From the NCBI RefSeq assembly GCF_011752005.1, contig NZ_JAAIJZ010000001.1, positions 434,001 through 498,000 of the forward strand: 64,000 nucleotides of DNA, written 5' to 3'. The notes under the pieces were generated by a model. That model was not told the DNA's origin. It saw only the letters and a list, made by a program, of their open reading frames with translations, and did no database searches. Shown piece by piece: positions 8,807 through 17,952 of this stretch; position 1 is the first letter of the stretch; every line of letters begins with the position of its first letter. The DNA comes from Canibacter zhoujuaniae. Its GTDB lineage: Bacteria > Actinomycetota > Actinomycetes > Actinomycetales > Microbacteriaceae. The position numbers and the translations under genes were made by a program.

Positions 8807-10755
8807 GCGGTGTTCACCTGTTCGTGCTGCTGAATCGCCTGCACGATGCGCTCCACAGCCTCAGCCACCGGCACACCGTTTAACTGTGAGCCGTCACGGA
8901 AGCGGAAACTGACCGCGCCAGCGCTGCGATCCTCTTCACCGGCGATGAGCTGGAAAGGCACCTTCGCTTTGGTGTGGGTGCGGATCTTCTTTGGCATTCG
9001 ATCATCGTCGTGATCCACCTCAGCACGCACACCGTGCGCGCGCAGTTTTTCAATAATCTCATCGAGGTATGAGCCATATTCAGCGGCCACCGGAATACCG
9101 ACAACCTGCACAGGAGACAACCAAACCGGGAATGCACCAGCATAGTGTTCAAGCAAAATTGCGAAGAATCGCTCAACCGAGCCGAGCAGCGCCCGGTGAA
9201 TCATGGTCGGACGTTTACGCGTGCCGTCAGCGGCAGCGTATTCAAGCTCGAACAGCTCCGGTTGATTAAAATCGAGCTGCACGGTGCTCATCTGCCATGT
9301 GCGGCCGATCGCATCACGCGCCTGCACCGATATTTTCGGGCCGTAAAAAGCCGCACCACCCGGATCAGCAACCAGCTCGAGACCTGTTTCTTCTGCCACC
9401 TCACGGAGTGTTGCTTCAGCGGTTTCCCACTGCTCATCTGTGCCCACCGATTTTTCCGGATCGCGGGTTGAGAGCTCAAGATAGTAGTCGCTGAGGCCGT
9501 AACCATTCAGCACATTAAAAACCTGTGTCAGCTGACTCTTAATCTCATCGCGCACCTGCTCATCGGTAACATAAATGTGCGCGTCGTCCTGGGTCAGGCC
9601 GCGCACACGGGTCAGGCCTGAGAGTGTGCCGCTCTTCTCGTAGCGGTAAACCGTGCCGAACTCGGCAAGACGCAGCGGCAGCTCACGATAGGAGCGTGCG
9701 CGAGCGCGATAAATGAGATTGTGGAAGGGGCAGTTCATCGGTTTCAGGTAGTAATCCTGCCCGGGTTTTATGACGTTGCCCTCGCTGTCACTCACCTCGT
9801 CAAGATGCATTGCCGGAAACATGCCGTCTTTATAGAAAGACAGGTGCTGGCTTGTTTCAAAGAGGTGCCCCTTCGTAATGTGCGGGGTGTTTACAAGGTC
9901 GTAGCCGGCCGCAAGCAGTTGCCCCCGTAGGTACTGCTCAATTTCATTACGGATGATGCCACCCTTGGGGTGGAAAACGGCAAGACCCGAACCGATTTCA
10001 TCAGGGAAGCTGAACAGATCTAGCTCGACTCCGAGCTTGCGATGGTCGCGTTTCGCGGCTTCTTCAAGCCGCACCTGATAGGCGCGCAGCTCATCTTTGC
10101 TCGGCCACGCGGTGCCGTAGATGCGCTGCAACTGCGGATTCTTCTCACTGCCCCGCCAGTAAGCGGCGGCTGTGCGCATTAAACTCCAGCCGTTGCCGAT
10201 TAGCTTTGTGTTGGGCAGGTGCGGGCCGCGGCACAGATCCTTCCAAAGCACCTCACCGGTTTTCGGATCAACGTTGTCATAGATTGTAAGTTCTGCACCA
10301 CCGACCTCAACGTTCTCGTTATCGTCGCCGGTGCTGCCCTTGATCCCGATTAGTTCAAGCTTGTAAGGCTCATTTGCGAGCTCTCTGCGCGCTTCGTCCT
10401 CTGACACCACGCGACGCACAAACCGCTGCCCCTGCTTCACAATCTGCTGCATTTTTTTGGTGATCTCTTTGAGATCTTCAGGTGTGAACGGCGCAGCAGG
10501 ATCAAAATCGTAGTAGAAACCGTCGGTTACCGGTGGCCCGATGCCCAATTTAACTTCTGGGTTGATCGCTTGCACGGCCTGCGCAAGCACGTGCGCGGTG
10601 CTGTGGCGCAAAATGTTTAAGCCGTCTTCTGACTCAAGCGTGACCGGCTCAACTGTATCCGTGTCAGAGACTGTAGCTGCTAAATCTTTCAATTCGCCGT
10701 TGACGCGCATCGCGACGACGTTGCGGTCGGTAAACAGTGAAAAACCGTCTGCCAC
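8797..10755 (-). CDS. thrS: Threonine-tRNA ligase
   Basis: Charges tRNA-Thr. 652 residues in the usual order: N-terminal TGS-like domain, second additional (editing) domain with HSTAHVLAQAV near residue 52, class II catalytic core (MNCPFHNLIYRARARSYREL with the zinc-ligand Cys; GLTRVRGLTQDDAHIY), and the anticodon-binding domain with KIRTHTKAKVPFQLIAGEED. GTG start 7 bases after AGGAGA. The leader is too short for a T-box. Divergent from the exporter gene at 10850. Confidence 0.96.
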   Translation of the reverse strand: MADGFSLFTDRNVVAMRVNGELKDLAATVSDTDTVEPVTLESEDGLNILRHSTAHVLAQAVQAINPEVKLGIGPPVTDGFYYDFDPAAPFTPEDLKEITKKMQQIVKQGQRFVRRVVSEDEARRELANEPYKLELIGIKGSTGDDNENVEVGGAELTIYDNVDPKTGEVLWKDLCRGPHLPNTKLIGNGWSLMRTAAAYWRGSEKNPQLQRIYGTAWPSKDELRAYQVRLEEAAKRDHRKLGVELDLFSFPDEIGSGLAVFHPKGGIIRNEIEQYLRGQLLAAGYDLVNTPHITKGHLFETSQHLSFYKDGMFPAMHLDEVSDSEGNVIKPGQDYYLKPMNCPFHNLIYRARARSYRELPLRLAEFGTVYRYEKSGTLSGLTRVRGLTQDDAHIYVTDEQVRDEIKSQLTQVFNVLNGYGLSDYYLELSTRDPEKSVGTDEQWETAEATLREVAEETGLELVADPGGAAFYGPKISVQARDAIGRTWQMSTVQLDFNQPELFELEYAAADGTRKRPTMIHRALLGSVERFFAILLEHYAGAFPVWLSPVQVVGIPVAAEYGSYLDEIIEKLRAHGVRAEVDHDDDRMPKKIRTHTKAKVPFQLIAGEEDRSAGAVSFRFRDGSQLNGVPVAEAVERIVQAIQQHEQVNTAWA

Positions 10756-10837
10756 AATCTCTCCTAAGTGGTAGATCTGTTGTTAACTTCTCTACGCTGC
10801 ATCTAGTCTAAAAATTTCTACTTCTATCTTAGAGGCG

Positions 10838-10843
10838 TAGACT
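10838..10843 (+). promoter_or_regulatory. -10 hexamer of a probable leaderless exporter transcript
   Basis: TAGACT, six bases, then the GTG at 10850. No Shine-Dalgarno sequence. Confidence 0.5.
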
Positions 10844-10849
10844 TATCGG

Positions 10850-12097
10850 GTGTCAGAAACCTCTGCAATTCGTTTATCAACTGGTTTTCCGGATAAGCCG
10901 CCCTTCGCATTAATCATTAGCCTGGCAATGTTAGCGATGTTGGGGCCGTTCACAATCGACATGATCTTCCCCGGTTTCCCGCATATCGGCAGGGAGTTTA
11001 ATGTCAGCACGGCACAACTGCAGCAAATTACTAGTATTTATCTTGTTGCCTTCGCAGGAATGAGCTTATTTCACGGCGCTATTTCTGATGCGATAGGGCG
11101 CAAACGGGTTATGCTGCTTGCCTTTAGCGTCTATCTGCTCGCCAGTCTGGGCACGACTCTTGCGCCGTCGTTCGAGCTGCTGCTGATTTTTCGCACTGTT
11201 CAAGGGCTGTCAGCAGGTGGTGCAACTGTTATCTCTCGCGTCATAATTCGCGATCTCTACAGCGGCCCGATTGCGCAGCGACTGACCAGTAATGTGATGA
11301 TGGTTTTTGCGCTCGCTCCCGCTATAGCGCCAATTATCGGCGGCTGGGTGCTGCTCATCGGCACCTGGCGTCATATCTTTTTTGCGATGTTCGTATACGC
11401 CGCTGTGACTCTCGTCTTAACGCTCATTCGCATTCCTGAAACACTGCCTAAAACCAAGCGTCTGCCGTTTAAGCCTGGCGCTATTCTGAAGGCGCTAGTG
11501 CATGTGGGTCGCAACCCGCGCTTCTTACTGCTTGGCTTGGTCACATTAGCCAGCCAGGGTTTCTTTGTTTACATCAGTGCCGCGCCTGTCATTATTCCGC
11601 ACTACTTGGGGCTCAGTGAACAGGACTACTGGCTTTTATTTGTGCCTATTATTGGCGGTATGACCATCGGCAACCTGCTGGTCGGGAGGCTCTCATTCAG
11701 GGTGCGGCGCAGCACGTTCATCAGTATTGCGCTTCCGGTGTTGCTCATAGCCCACAGCTACAGCACGGTGATGGCATATTTGATCATCGACACAGGCAAC
11801 ACCCACGCCCTCCCCGCGCAGTTGCTCATGGTGGGGCCGGCGTTGGCCGGGCTGGGTGCGGCACTAATGATGGGCCCGACGCAGCTTGAAATGGTTGACA
11901 TGTTCCCTGATTCAAAAGGTAGCGCGACCAGCGTCGCATCATTTCTGCTGCTGCTCTGCTCAGCAACTATCGCCGGTGTCATAGTGCCGGCGGCTGAAAG
12001 CGCTGCCTGGCAGTTGGCTGCCGGCGCCCTGGGGCTGGTTGTAGTTGGCAGCATCGGATGGTTAATTTACCGGGCTGTCGTTAAAAAACCGGTTTAG
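10850..12097 (+). CDS. Bcr/CflA-type multidrug MFS transporter
   Basis: Twelve-helix major facilitator exporter of 415 residues. Helix 1 carries GPFTIDMIFPGFP, and the loop after helix 2 has GAISDAIGRKRVM, the MFS motif A. The helix 4 region has FRTVQGLSAGGATVISRVIIRD, typical of the Bcr/CflA branch that exports bicyclomycin, chloramphenicol or sulfonamides. The substrate here is unknown. The start has no ribosome-binding site but a -10-like TAGACT at leaderless spacing. The last four bases overlap the end of pdxH, which is convergent. Confidence 0.88.
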   Translation: MSETSAIRLSTGFPDKPPFALIISLAMLAMLGPFTIDMIFPGFPHIGREFNVSTAQLQQITSIYLVAFAGMSLFHGAISDAIGRKRVMLLAFSVYLLASLGTTLAPSFELLLIFRTVQGLSAGGATVISRVIIRDLYSGPIAQRLTSNVMMVFALAPAIAPIIGGWVLLIGTWRHIFFAMFVYAAVTLVLTLIRIPETLPKTKRLPFKPGAILKALVHVGRNPRFLLLGLVTLASQGFFVYISAAPVIIPHYLGLSEQDYWLLFVPIIGGMTIGNLLVGRLSFRVRRSTFISIALPVLLIAHSYSTVMAYLIIDTGNTHALPAQLLMVGPALAGLGAALMMGPTQLEMVDMFPDSKGSATSVASFLLLLCSATIAGVIVPAAESAAWQLAAGALGLVVVGSIGWLIYRAVVKKPV

Positions 12098-12762
12098 GGG
12101 TTTAGAAGCGTGTGGCTCCACCCGTCTGCAGTGTTGAGATTCGGCTGCTCGCTCCCCTGCCACTGTAAACGTACCCGCCGGTGCATCCGGTGATCGGTGC
12201 CACGCCAGAATTCAATTTCTCGCGGAAGCAACACGAAACCACCCCAGCGCTCCGGCAGCGGCACATCACCTTCCTGATAGAGCGCCTTGGCTGCTGCAAA
12301 ATTAGCGTCGCGCTCAGCCTCACTCGCAACAGCCTGTGACTGCTGTGAAGAATACCCTGCGAGCCTGTTCTCTACCGGGCGAGCCTGCCAGTATGCCAGA
12401 TCACTGTCGCGTGAGGTCAGCGTCACATCGCCGCGCACACGCACTTGGATCCACGCATTGTGCCACAGCATCGTAATAGCTGCCTGCGGGTGTTTCTGCA
12501 GTTGCACCCCCTTAACAGAGCTGCGGTCAGTATAAAACTCAAAGCCAGACTCCCTAGGCGGCCGCACATACACGATTCGCGAGTCTGGGTATCCGCTCTC
12601 AGCATCGAAGGTGGCAAGTGCGGCTGCACGGTGATCAACAATGATATCGCTGCTCTCAGCTGTTTGCCACCACTTAGTTAGCAGGTCTAGTGGTGCATAA
12701 GACCCGGAAGCTAAGGCTTCAAAAGTTTCAGTAAAGAGCTGATCATACTGTGCAGAACCCAT
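12094..12762 (-). CDS. pdxH: Pyridoxamine 5'-phosphate oxidase
   Basis: FMN enzyme that oxidises pyridoxine or pyridoxamine phosphate to pyridoxal phosphate. The 222-residue protein shows the split-barrel FMN fold with SRIVYVRPP, the central FYTDRSSVKG, and the C-terminal PERWGGFVLLPREIEFW that binds PLP; LQWQGS follows. No ribosome-binding site; TAGACT ends six bases before the ATG. Convergent four-base overlap with the upstream exporter leaves no room for a terminator between them. Confidence 0.94.
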   Translation of the reverse strand: MGSAQYDQLFTETFEALASGSYAPLDLLTKWWQTAESSDIIVDHRAAALATFDAESGYPDSRIVYVRPPRESGFEFYTDRSSVKGVQLQKHPQAAITMLWHNAWIQVRVRGDVTLTSRDSDLAYWQARPVENRLAGYSSQQSQAVASEAERDANFAAAKALYQEGDVPLPERWGGFVLLPREIEFWRGTDHRMHRRVRLQWQGSEQPNLNTADGWSHTLLNP

Positions 12763-12768
12763 AATAAA

Positions 12769-12774
12769 AGTCTA
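12769..12774 (-). promoter_or_regulatory. -10 hexamer of a probable leaderless pdxH transcript
   Basis: TAGACT, six bases, then the pdxH ATG. Confidence 0.5.
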
Positions 12775-12825
12775 TTACGCGATTCTCGCAGTCAGAGAAA
12801 ACTACTGTGATTAGTAAGTAATCTG

Positions 12826-12900
12826 TGAGCGATACTGGATTCGAACCAGCGACCTCTTCCGTGTCAAGGAAACGCGCTAACCAGGCTGCGCCAATCGCTC
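12826..12900 (-). tRNA. tRNA-Val (anticodon GAC)
   Basis: Acceptor stem GAGCGAT pairs with ATCGCTC, discriminator A. The T loop GGTTCGAATCC is canonical. The anticodon loop TTGACAC gives GAC. CCA is not fully encoded. First-from-left of a three-tRNA group, all on this strand. Confidence 0.93.
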
Positions 12901-12906
12901 ATTTAG

Positions 12907-12980
12907 TGGAGGTGGCGACGGGATTCGAACCCGTGTATACGGCTTTGCAGGCCGCTGCCTCGCCTCTCGGCCACGCCACC
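12907..12980 (-). tRNA. tRNA-Cys (anticodon GCA)
   Basis: Acceptor GGTGGCG pairs with CGCCACC, with discriminator U, as expected for tRNA-Cys, and an encoded CCA. Anticodon GCA sits in a normal seven-base loop. Middle of the three-tRNA group. Confidence 0.94.
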
Positions 12981-13027
12981 GAAAGGAATAAACCTTACCG
13001 GGGGTGGTTCGGTTAACCGCCCACCAG

Positions 13028-13100
13028 AGCGGATGACGAGACTCGAACTCGCGACCCTCACCTTGGCAAGGTGATGCGCTACCAACTGCGCTACATCCGC
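13028..13100 (-). tRNA. tRNA-Gly (anticodon GCC)
   Basis: Acceptor GCGGATG pairs with CATCCGC, discriminator U as expected for glycine. The anticodon loop CTTGCCA gives GCC. CCA is not encoded. Promoter-proximal member of the Gly-Cys-Val group, an order common in actinobacteria. Confidence 0.94.
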
Positions 13101-13296
13101 TTGCTACACGTTCCCGTGCAACTCGATTAACTTTAATAAACTCATTATCATTTTGCAAATAATCACGGCGCTCAGCGTGTCGCACGCACTCTGCACTGTT
13201 TCATTTTGTTAACTCTCGCCCGTATTTACGCGATATGCCCCGAGGTGGCAATAAGCTTTTACATAAGACTGACCCGGCAGTCAAGAACTTATTAAA

Positions 13297-14337
13297 ATGC
13301 TCCAAGATCCGATTTCGTCCGAACCCACGCCTGTGCCGCAGCGGCGTCGCACTGGGCGGGTGCTGGCGTCCCTGTTAGTTGGTGCCTGTGTGCTCGCCGG
13401 CAGCTACTACGCCTACGATCAGCGCTACACAATTTCAAACTGGATTCAGACGCAACAGTTTGAGCCATCTGCTGAGGTTGCAACTCTCGAAGAGCATCTC
13501 CAACTAACCACCGCCGGCTCGCTCGTCTTCAGATCAACGCATCCAGAGATTATCGATCGCGACCGGTTTAATAAGGCGTGTGCCGGTGTTGACCACAGGG
13601 AGGGCGGTCATGTTGTCGGTTGCTACTCGCACAAGCACGCAATTTATCTGTTTCGCGTCAATGATTCCCGCATTTCTGGAATCGTCGAAACCACCGCTGC
13701 GCACGAACTTTTGCACGCCGCCTGGGCGCAACTTAAAAACGGTGAGCGCGAGAGCCTGCAGCAGCAACTGCTCAGCTTTTATGAGGAAAGAAAAGCCGCA
13801 GATCCCGCACTTGCTGAGCGGATGAGCGTGTATGAACACCTCTCAGAAACAAGTTTCGCTAACGAACTCCACTCAGTGTTAGGCACCGAAGTTAGCGATT
13901 TGCCCAAGACCCTGGAAACGCACTACAGCAGCTACTTCAAAGACCGCGGTGCGATCCTCTCCTATTTCAACGGTTACCATTCTGTGTTCAGCGACCTCCA
14001 GGCAGAAGCTGAGCAGCTACAGGCAAACATGGACGGCATTAAGTCTGAATACGAGTCTCGCAGGGCAAGCTTTGAAGATGCAGTGCGCTCATTTAATGCA
14101 GACGCAGAGGCTTTCAGAAAACGCAATGACGAACATTTTTATGCGGACGACCCAGCAGCGTTTTACCGAGAAAGCGATCTACTGAAACAGCGCCGCGACA
14201 GCTTAGAAAATGAGCGGCTCCAGCTAGAAGGGCTCGCATCTGATTTTGAAACAAAGAGGCAACGCCTCTTGGAGTTATCTGAAACCTCTGTCGACCTCAA
14301 CCGGAAACTCGACAGCAGCCTAGATCCGCTCCATTAG
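13297..14337 (+). CDS. Membrane-anchored protein with HELLH metalloprotease-like motif
   Basis: I do not recognise a named family. The 346-residue protein has a basic N-terminus (QRRRTG) and one membrane helix at residues 21-40, so the rest is probably extracytoplasmic. Residues 131-142 read ETTAAHELLHAA, an HExxH zinc site (His136, Glu137, His140); Glu190 in SFANELHSVLG is a candidate third ligand, as in gluzincins. From about residue 225 to 340 it is a long charged coiled coil. Two cysteines (95 and 109) flank the domain and could form a disulfide. Its end overlaps the convergent PemK-like gene by four bases. Catalysis is unproven. Confidence 0.75.
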   Translation: MLQDPISSEPTPVPQRRRTGRVLASLLVGACVLAGSYYAYDQRYTISNWIQTQQFEPSAEVATLEEHLQLTTAGSLVFRSTHPEIIDRDRFNKACAGVDHREGGHVVGCYSHKHAIYLFRVNDSRISGIVETTAAHELLHAAWAQLKNGERESLQQQLLSFYEERKAADPALAERMSVYEHLSETSFANELHSVLGTEVSDLPKTLETHYSSYFKDRGAILSYFNGYHSVFSDLQAEAEQLQANMDGIKSEYESRRASFEDAVRSFNADAEAFRKRNDEHFYADDPAAFYRESDLLKQRRDSLENERLQLEGLASDFETKRQRLLELSETSVDLNRKLDSSLDPLH

Positions 14338-14891
14338 AGAACACCTCTGTGCTGCAGTTGTTTAACAACCTCGTCATACTGGCTGCGGCTCACTTGCGCA
14401 GCCTCGCGACGCATTCCTGAGGTCTTAACGCGCAAAATACGATGTGGGTTAAGATAGCTGTTTCGCTGTTCCGCATCCCACGGCCCAGACCCTATATTAA
14501 TAAATCCGCGATGCTGTTTAGTTGACAGATAGCAACCAATTACCGTCTCTTGATCGCAGCGGCCAAGGATCAGCACGGGACGATCTTTGCCGCGCCCGTC
14601 AGCCTCCTGATACGGCACCCACGTCCAAACAACCTCACCCGGATCTGGATCGCCATCATGATTCGGTTGATAACCAAACACAGCCGACTTAATTTCTGCT
14701 GTTTTAGCGTCACAGGTGGCGCCAGCGCCGTAACGTCCGGGAGATTCCGCGCCAGATACTTGATAACCGTGCTTGTGTTGAGAGGCGCTGCGGCCCCGAG
14801 CAGATCTGGTGCCGCGCCGGGTGCGTTTTCCACGAAACAGCTCAGCAAACAGCGACTCTAAAGTTTTTCGGATCAACCGTTCCCAGTTCAT
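14334..14891 (-). CDS. PemK/MazF-like protein with N-terminal extension
   Basis: The C-terminal half (residues about 85-180) looks like the PemK/MazF fold: GEVVWTWVPYQEADGRGKDR then PVLILGR, and later LRVKTSGMRREAAQVSRSQY. MazF-type toxins are mRNA interferases, but no antitoxin gene lies beside it. The first 75 residues are basic, Ser/Arg-rich and probably disordered. Similar orphan chromosomal genes are known in actinobacteria, so toxin function should not be assumed. ATG start, weak ribosome-binding site. It is 9 bp downstream of zapE on the same strand. Confidence 0.75.
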   Translation of the reverse strand: MNWERLIRKTLESLFAELFRGKRTRRGTRSARGRSASQHKHGYQVSGAESPGRYGAGATCDAKTAEIKSAVFGYQPNHDGDPDPGEVVWTWVPYQEADGRGKDRPVLILGRCDQETVIGCYLSTKQHRGFINIGSGPWDAEQRNSYLNPHRILRVKTSGMRREAAQVSRSQYDEVVKQLQHRGVL

Positions 14892-14900
14892 ATGCGCGCC

Positions 14901-16007
14901 CTAATCAGCAATTTCACCTGAGCACAGGGCGTTTACGCGCGACATACAGCGCAGATACTTCTTGCGATAACCGCCGTCGAGCATGCCACCGCCAAAAATA
15001 GTGTTTAGCGGGATACCGGTTGCTTGCATCGGAATCTGCGCATCATAAACGCGGTCAATGAAAGCCACAAACCGGAGCGCGGCAGACTGATCTGTCAGCT
15101 CGAAGGTGTCACGCAGGCCGATCCGGTCTATGCCGCTGACCAGCGCCGCATAGCTTGAAGGGTGCACATGTCTCAAGTGGTTAAGCAGGTCAACAAAGCT
15201 ATCGTCGGTCACAAACTTGCCAGCTGCGCTATCGCGTGCAAGTTTTTCGGTGTACTGCTGACTGCTCAGCACAACCGCTTCACCCTCAATATTGCGCTGT
15301 CGGTAGTCTTCGCCGTCAATTCGTACGGTCACGAATTTTTCACTCATAGACTGAATCTCGCGCATAAAATCGGAAGCGGCGAAACGCCCCTCACCCAGTG
15401 CATTCGGCGGAGTATTACTGGTTGCAATGAACTTTGAACCGGTTGCGGTGAGATCTTTAATCAGGCGCGTCATCAGCATCGTGTCACCCGGATCATCAAG
15501 CTCAAACTCATCGATACAGATAAGTTTTGCGCCGCTGAGCACTTTCACCGCACCGTCGTAACCCAATGCTCCAACAAGCGCCGTATATTCAATAAAGGTG
15601 CCAAAATATTTGCGCCCGGCCTGCGCGTGCCATGCGGCCGCCAACAGGTGGGTTTTTCCAACACCGAAACCGCCGTCGAGATAGACACCCATTTTGCCGG
15701 CGGGCACAGTTACAGCAGGCGCAAGCTGTGCTGCCTCTTCTGCTACCCCCTGCTTTTTCTTACGCCCAAAGCCGAAAAATCCCCCGCGCTTTTCCTGCAG
15801 CGGCTGTGATCCGACACCGGCAACAAAATTGCGCAACAGCTGCCTCGCCTCAGACTGTGAGGAGTGCGCAGGATCCGGTTTATAAGAATCAAAAGTAGCC
15901 GTGGCAAACTGCGGTGGCGGTGTCAGAGTCGCCACAAGCTCCATGCCGGTAACCCGTGGGGTCCTGTGCGTCAGGTGATTGAATGCAGAATTTTCGTTTG
16001 CTAGCAC
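14901..16007 (-). CDS. zapE: Cell division protein ZapE (AFG1-like ATPase)
   Basis: P-loop ATPase of the AFG1/ZapE family, which in E. coli acts at the constricting Z-ring. Walker A is GGFGVGKTHLL (Lys118) and Walker B is KLICIDEFELDD, followed by SKFIATSNTPPNALGEGRF. The 368 residues include a basic insert (residues 73-90, rich in Gly, Lys and Arg) ahead of Walker A. GTG start with no ribosome-binding site; TAAAAT ends six bases upstream. Divergent from the DUF3000 gene. Confidence 0.9.
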   Translation of the reverse strand: MLANENSAFNHLTHRTPRVTGMELVATLTPPPQFATATFDSYKPDPAHSSQSEARQLLRNFVAGVGSQPLQEKRGGFFGFGRKKKQGVAEEAAQLAPAVTVPAGKMGVYLDGGFGVGKTHLLAAAWHAQAGRKYFGTFIEYTALVGALGYDGAVKVLSGAKLICIDEFELDDPGDTMLMTRLIKDLTATGSKFIATSNTPPNALGEGRFAASDFMREIQSMSEKFVTVRIDGEDYRQRNIEGEAVVLSSQQYTEKLARDSAAGKFVTDDSFVDLLNHLRHVHPSSYAALVSGIDRIGLRDTFELTDQSAALRFVAFIDRVYDAQIPMQATGIPLNTIFGGGMLDGGYRKKYLRCMSRVNALCSGEIAD

Positions 16008-16013
16008 CCGTTA

Positions 16014-16019
16014 ATTTTA
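16014..16019 (-). promoter_or_regulatory. -10 hexamer of a probable leaderless zapE transcript
   Basis: TAAAAT, six bases, then the zapE GTG. Confidence 0.5.
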
Positions 16020-16080
16020 GACCGCTCAGCTTACAGCCAGAATTGCGGCGCGCCTCAGGGGTGGATATGAGAGGCACTCA

Positions 16081-16086
16081 TAAATT
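16081..16086 (+). promoter_or_regulatory. -10 hexamer of a probable leaderless DUF3000 transcript
   Basis: TAAATT, six bases, then the GTG at 16093. Only 85 bp separate the divergent zapE and DUF3000 start codons. Confidence 0.5.
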
Positions 16087-16092
16087 ATCAGT

Positions 16093-16701
16093 GTGAGCGC
16101 AACTTTAACAACTGCCCCGCCCAGTTTCGAGGCGGCGGTATCGCAAATTCGGGCGGCAAATTTTCGCGCTGAATTGCAGTGGGCAGAAATTGCAGCACCG
16201 CGCACAACCGCGCAGTTCACACACGCTATCGGTGGCGGAGTATCACACCTACAAGACAGAAACGCCGAGCCGGATCTTGATTCAGCCGAAGGCGCCGGGC
16301 GTCTGATACTTTTACACGACAGTAACAGCGTTGATAGCTGGGGCAGTGATTTTCGTTTTGTGTGCTACGCCCAGGCTCCCCTAGAGCTCGAAATGGGAGA
16401 CGACCCTTTTATTGCAGATGTCACCTGGTCGTGGTTGCTTGATGCGCTCAACAAGCACGGCGCCGACTACACAGCAATATCCGGATCCGCAACAAAAACT
16501 ATCTCCTCCGGCTATGGCGGATTAGCAGCAGCGGGCACGGGTGCGCAGCTACAAATTCGCGCCTCATGGACGCCGTGCGATGACAACTTTGCGGCGCACG
16601 CCGAGGCTTGGGCCCAGCTTTTGTGCATGATGGCCGGCCTACCAGACGCTGAGGGCGTCGTTTCCTTGAGCGCGCACCGTGCACGCAAGGAACGCGTTTA
16701 A
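16093..16701 (+). CDS. DUF3000 family protein
   Basis: A 202-residue protein of the actinobacterial DUF3000 family, function unknown. Recognisable features are FEAAVSQIRAANFRAELQWA at the N-terminus, the central GDDPFIADVTWSWLLDALN, and ISGSATKTISSGYGGLA. It is placed two bases before the ribonuclease D gene, the usual actinobacterial arrangement, suggesting co-expression with RNA turnover. GTG start with leaderless-type spacing to TAAATT. Confidence 0.85.
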   Translation: MSATLTTAPPSFEAAVSQIRAANFRAELQWAEIAAPRTTAQFTHAIGGGVSHLQDRNAEPDLDSAEGAGRLILLHDSNSVDSWGSDFRFVCYAQAPLELEMGDDPFIADVTWSWLLDALNKHGADYTAISGSATKTISSGYGGLAAAGTGAQLQIRASWTPCDDNFAAHAEAWAQLLCMMAGLPDAEGVVSLSAHRARKERV

Positions 16702-16703
16702 CA

Positions 16704-17921
16704 ATGACGTCAGAGAAAGCTTTGCTGCCGCAGAGCTCACTGCGTCTGAGCTGGGAGCTCATTGATGACGATCTCGGTCTTAAAAGAGCTGTTACTGAGT
16801 TGGCAGCGCACGACGGCCCGTTTGCGTTAGACACCGAGCGAGCATCAGGATACAGATACTTCAGCAGAGCCTACTTGATCCAAATAAAAAGAGGCGACTC
16901 AGCGATCTTTCTGATTGATCCGATAGAAATTCTTGATCTTGAGCCGCTGCGTGAATTGCTAAACCAATCTGAGTGGATTTTGCACTCTGCGCCGCACGAT
17001 CTTCCCTGCCTGGCTGAGCTGGGGTTGCGCCCGAAAAAACTGTTTGACACCGAGCTTGCCGGTCGCCTGCTTGGGAAAAAGCGCACCGCGCTTGGAAAAC
17101 TTGTTGCAGAAGTTCTTAACGTGCAGCTTGAAAAGAAGTTTTCTGATGTTGACTGGTCGCTGCGCCCGCTGCACCACGAATGGCTTGAGTATGCGGCAAT
17201 CGATGTCGAGTTTCTCGCCAACATACGCGAAAATTTTATCGCTGCAGCAAAAAAACAAAACAAGACCGAAATTTTTGCTGAAGAGTTTGCGGCGCTCTTA
17301 GAGTGGCAACCGAAACCTAAACGCGCCGATCAGTGGCGCCGCACTTCACACATTACGAAGGTAAACGGTGATAATCGGGCACTTGCGATTGTCAAAGAGT
17401 TGTGGCTCGCCCGCGATGCGCTCGCACGTGAGATGGATGTTGAGCCGACGCTGCTATTGCGCGATAGCGCGATTATTGCGGCCGCCGAAAAACGACCACG
17501 CTCTGAAAATGATCTCGTTCGCATGCGTGACTTTCGCGGCACCGCTGCACGCACAGAAGCCGGGCGCTGGTGGCGGGCGATCCGAAAGGGTAAACAGAGC
17601 ACTGAGATATTGAAGCACCCACCAGAACGGGGAGATTCTGAAGCCAGTCTACGCCGGCTACTAACCGGCCGTGATGCGGATCCGGTGTTGCGAAAACGCC
17701 TCACACGCGGGCGTGAAATCATCGCAGAAATAGCCGATGAGATGGCGATACAACCAGAAAATCTGCTCGAACCGGCTGTTTTAAAACGACTTATTGTTAG
17801 GCCGCCTGAAACCCCAGATTTGGAGAGTCTCAACAGTGCCTTGCGCGAGCTTGGTGCACGTAATTGGCAGGTTGAAGCAATATCGCAAAAACTCAGGCTT
17901 ATTTTTGTAGACTCAAACTAA
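16704..17921 (+). CDS. rnd: Ribonuclease D
   Basis: 3'-5' exoribonuclease acting on tRNA and other structured RNA 3' ends. DEDDy catalytic residues are visible: Asp43 and Glu45 in FALDTERASG, an Asp in LHSAPHDLPCLAEL, and Tyr and Asp in LEYAAIDVEFL. An HRDC domain follows from about residue 215, and a second HRDC-like C-terminal domain fits the 405-residue length. It is probably translated from the DUF3000 transcript. Confidence 0.92.
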   Translation: MTSEKALLPQSSLRLSWELIDDDLGLKRAVTELAAHDGPFALDTERASGYRYFSRAYLIQIKRGDSAIFLIDPIEILDLEPLRELLNQSEWILHSAPHDLPCLAELGLRPKKLFDTELAGRLLGKKRTALGKLVAEVLNVQLEKKFSDVDWSLRPLHHEWLEYAAIDVEFLANIRENFIAAAKKQNKTEIFAEEFAALLEWQPKPKRADQWRRTSHITKVNGDNRALAIVKELWLARDALAREMDVEPTLLLRDSAIIAAAEKRPRSENDLVRMRDFRGTAARTEAGRWWRAIRKGKQSTEILKHPPERGDSEASLRRLLTGRDADPVLRKRLTRGREIIAEIADEMAIQPENLLEPAVLKRLIVRPPETPDLESLNSALRELGARNWQVEAISQKLRLIFVDSN

Positions 17922-17952
17922 AAGTAATTCCATTATTTTATTGGGAGGCAAT

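Noticed and set aside
10756..10849. A T-box riboswitch ahead of thrS
   Set aside because: The gap is under 100 bp and contains no T-box consensus or antiterminator structure.
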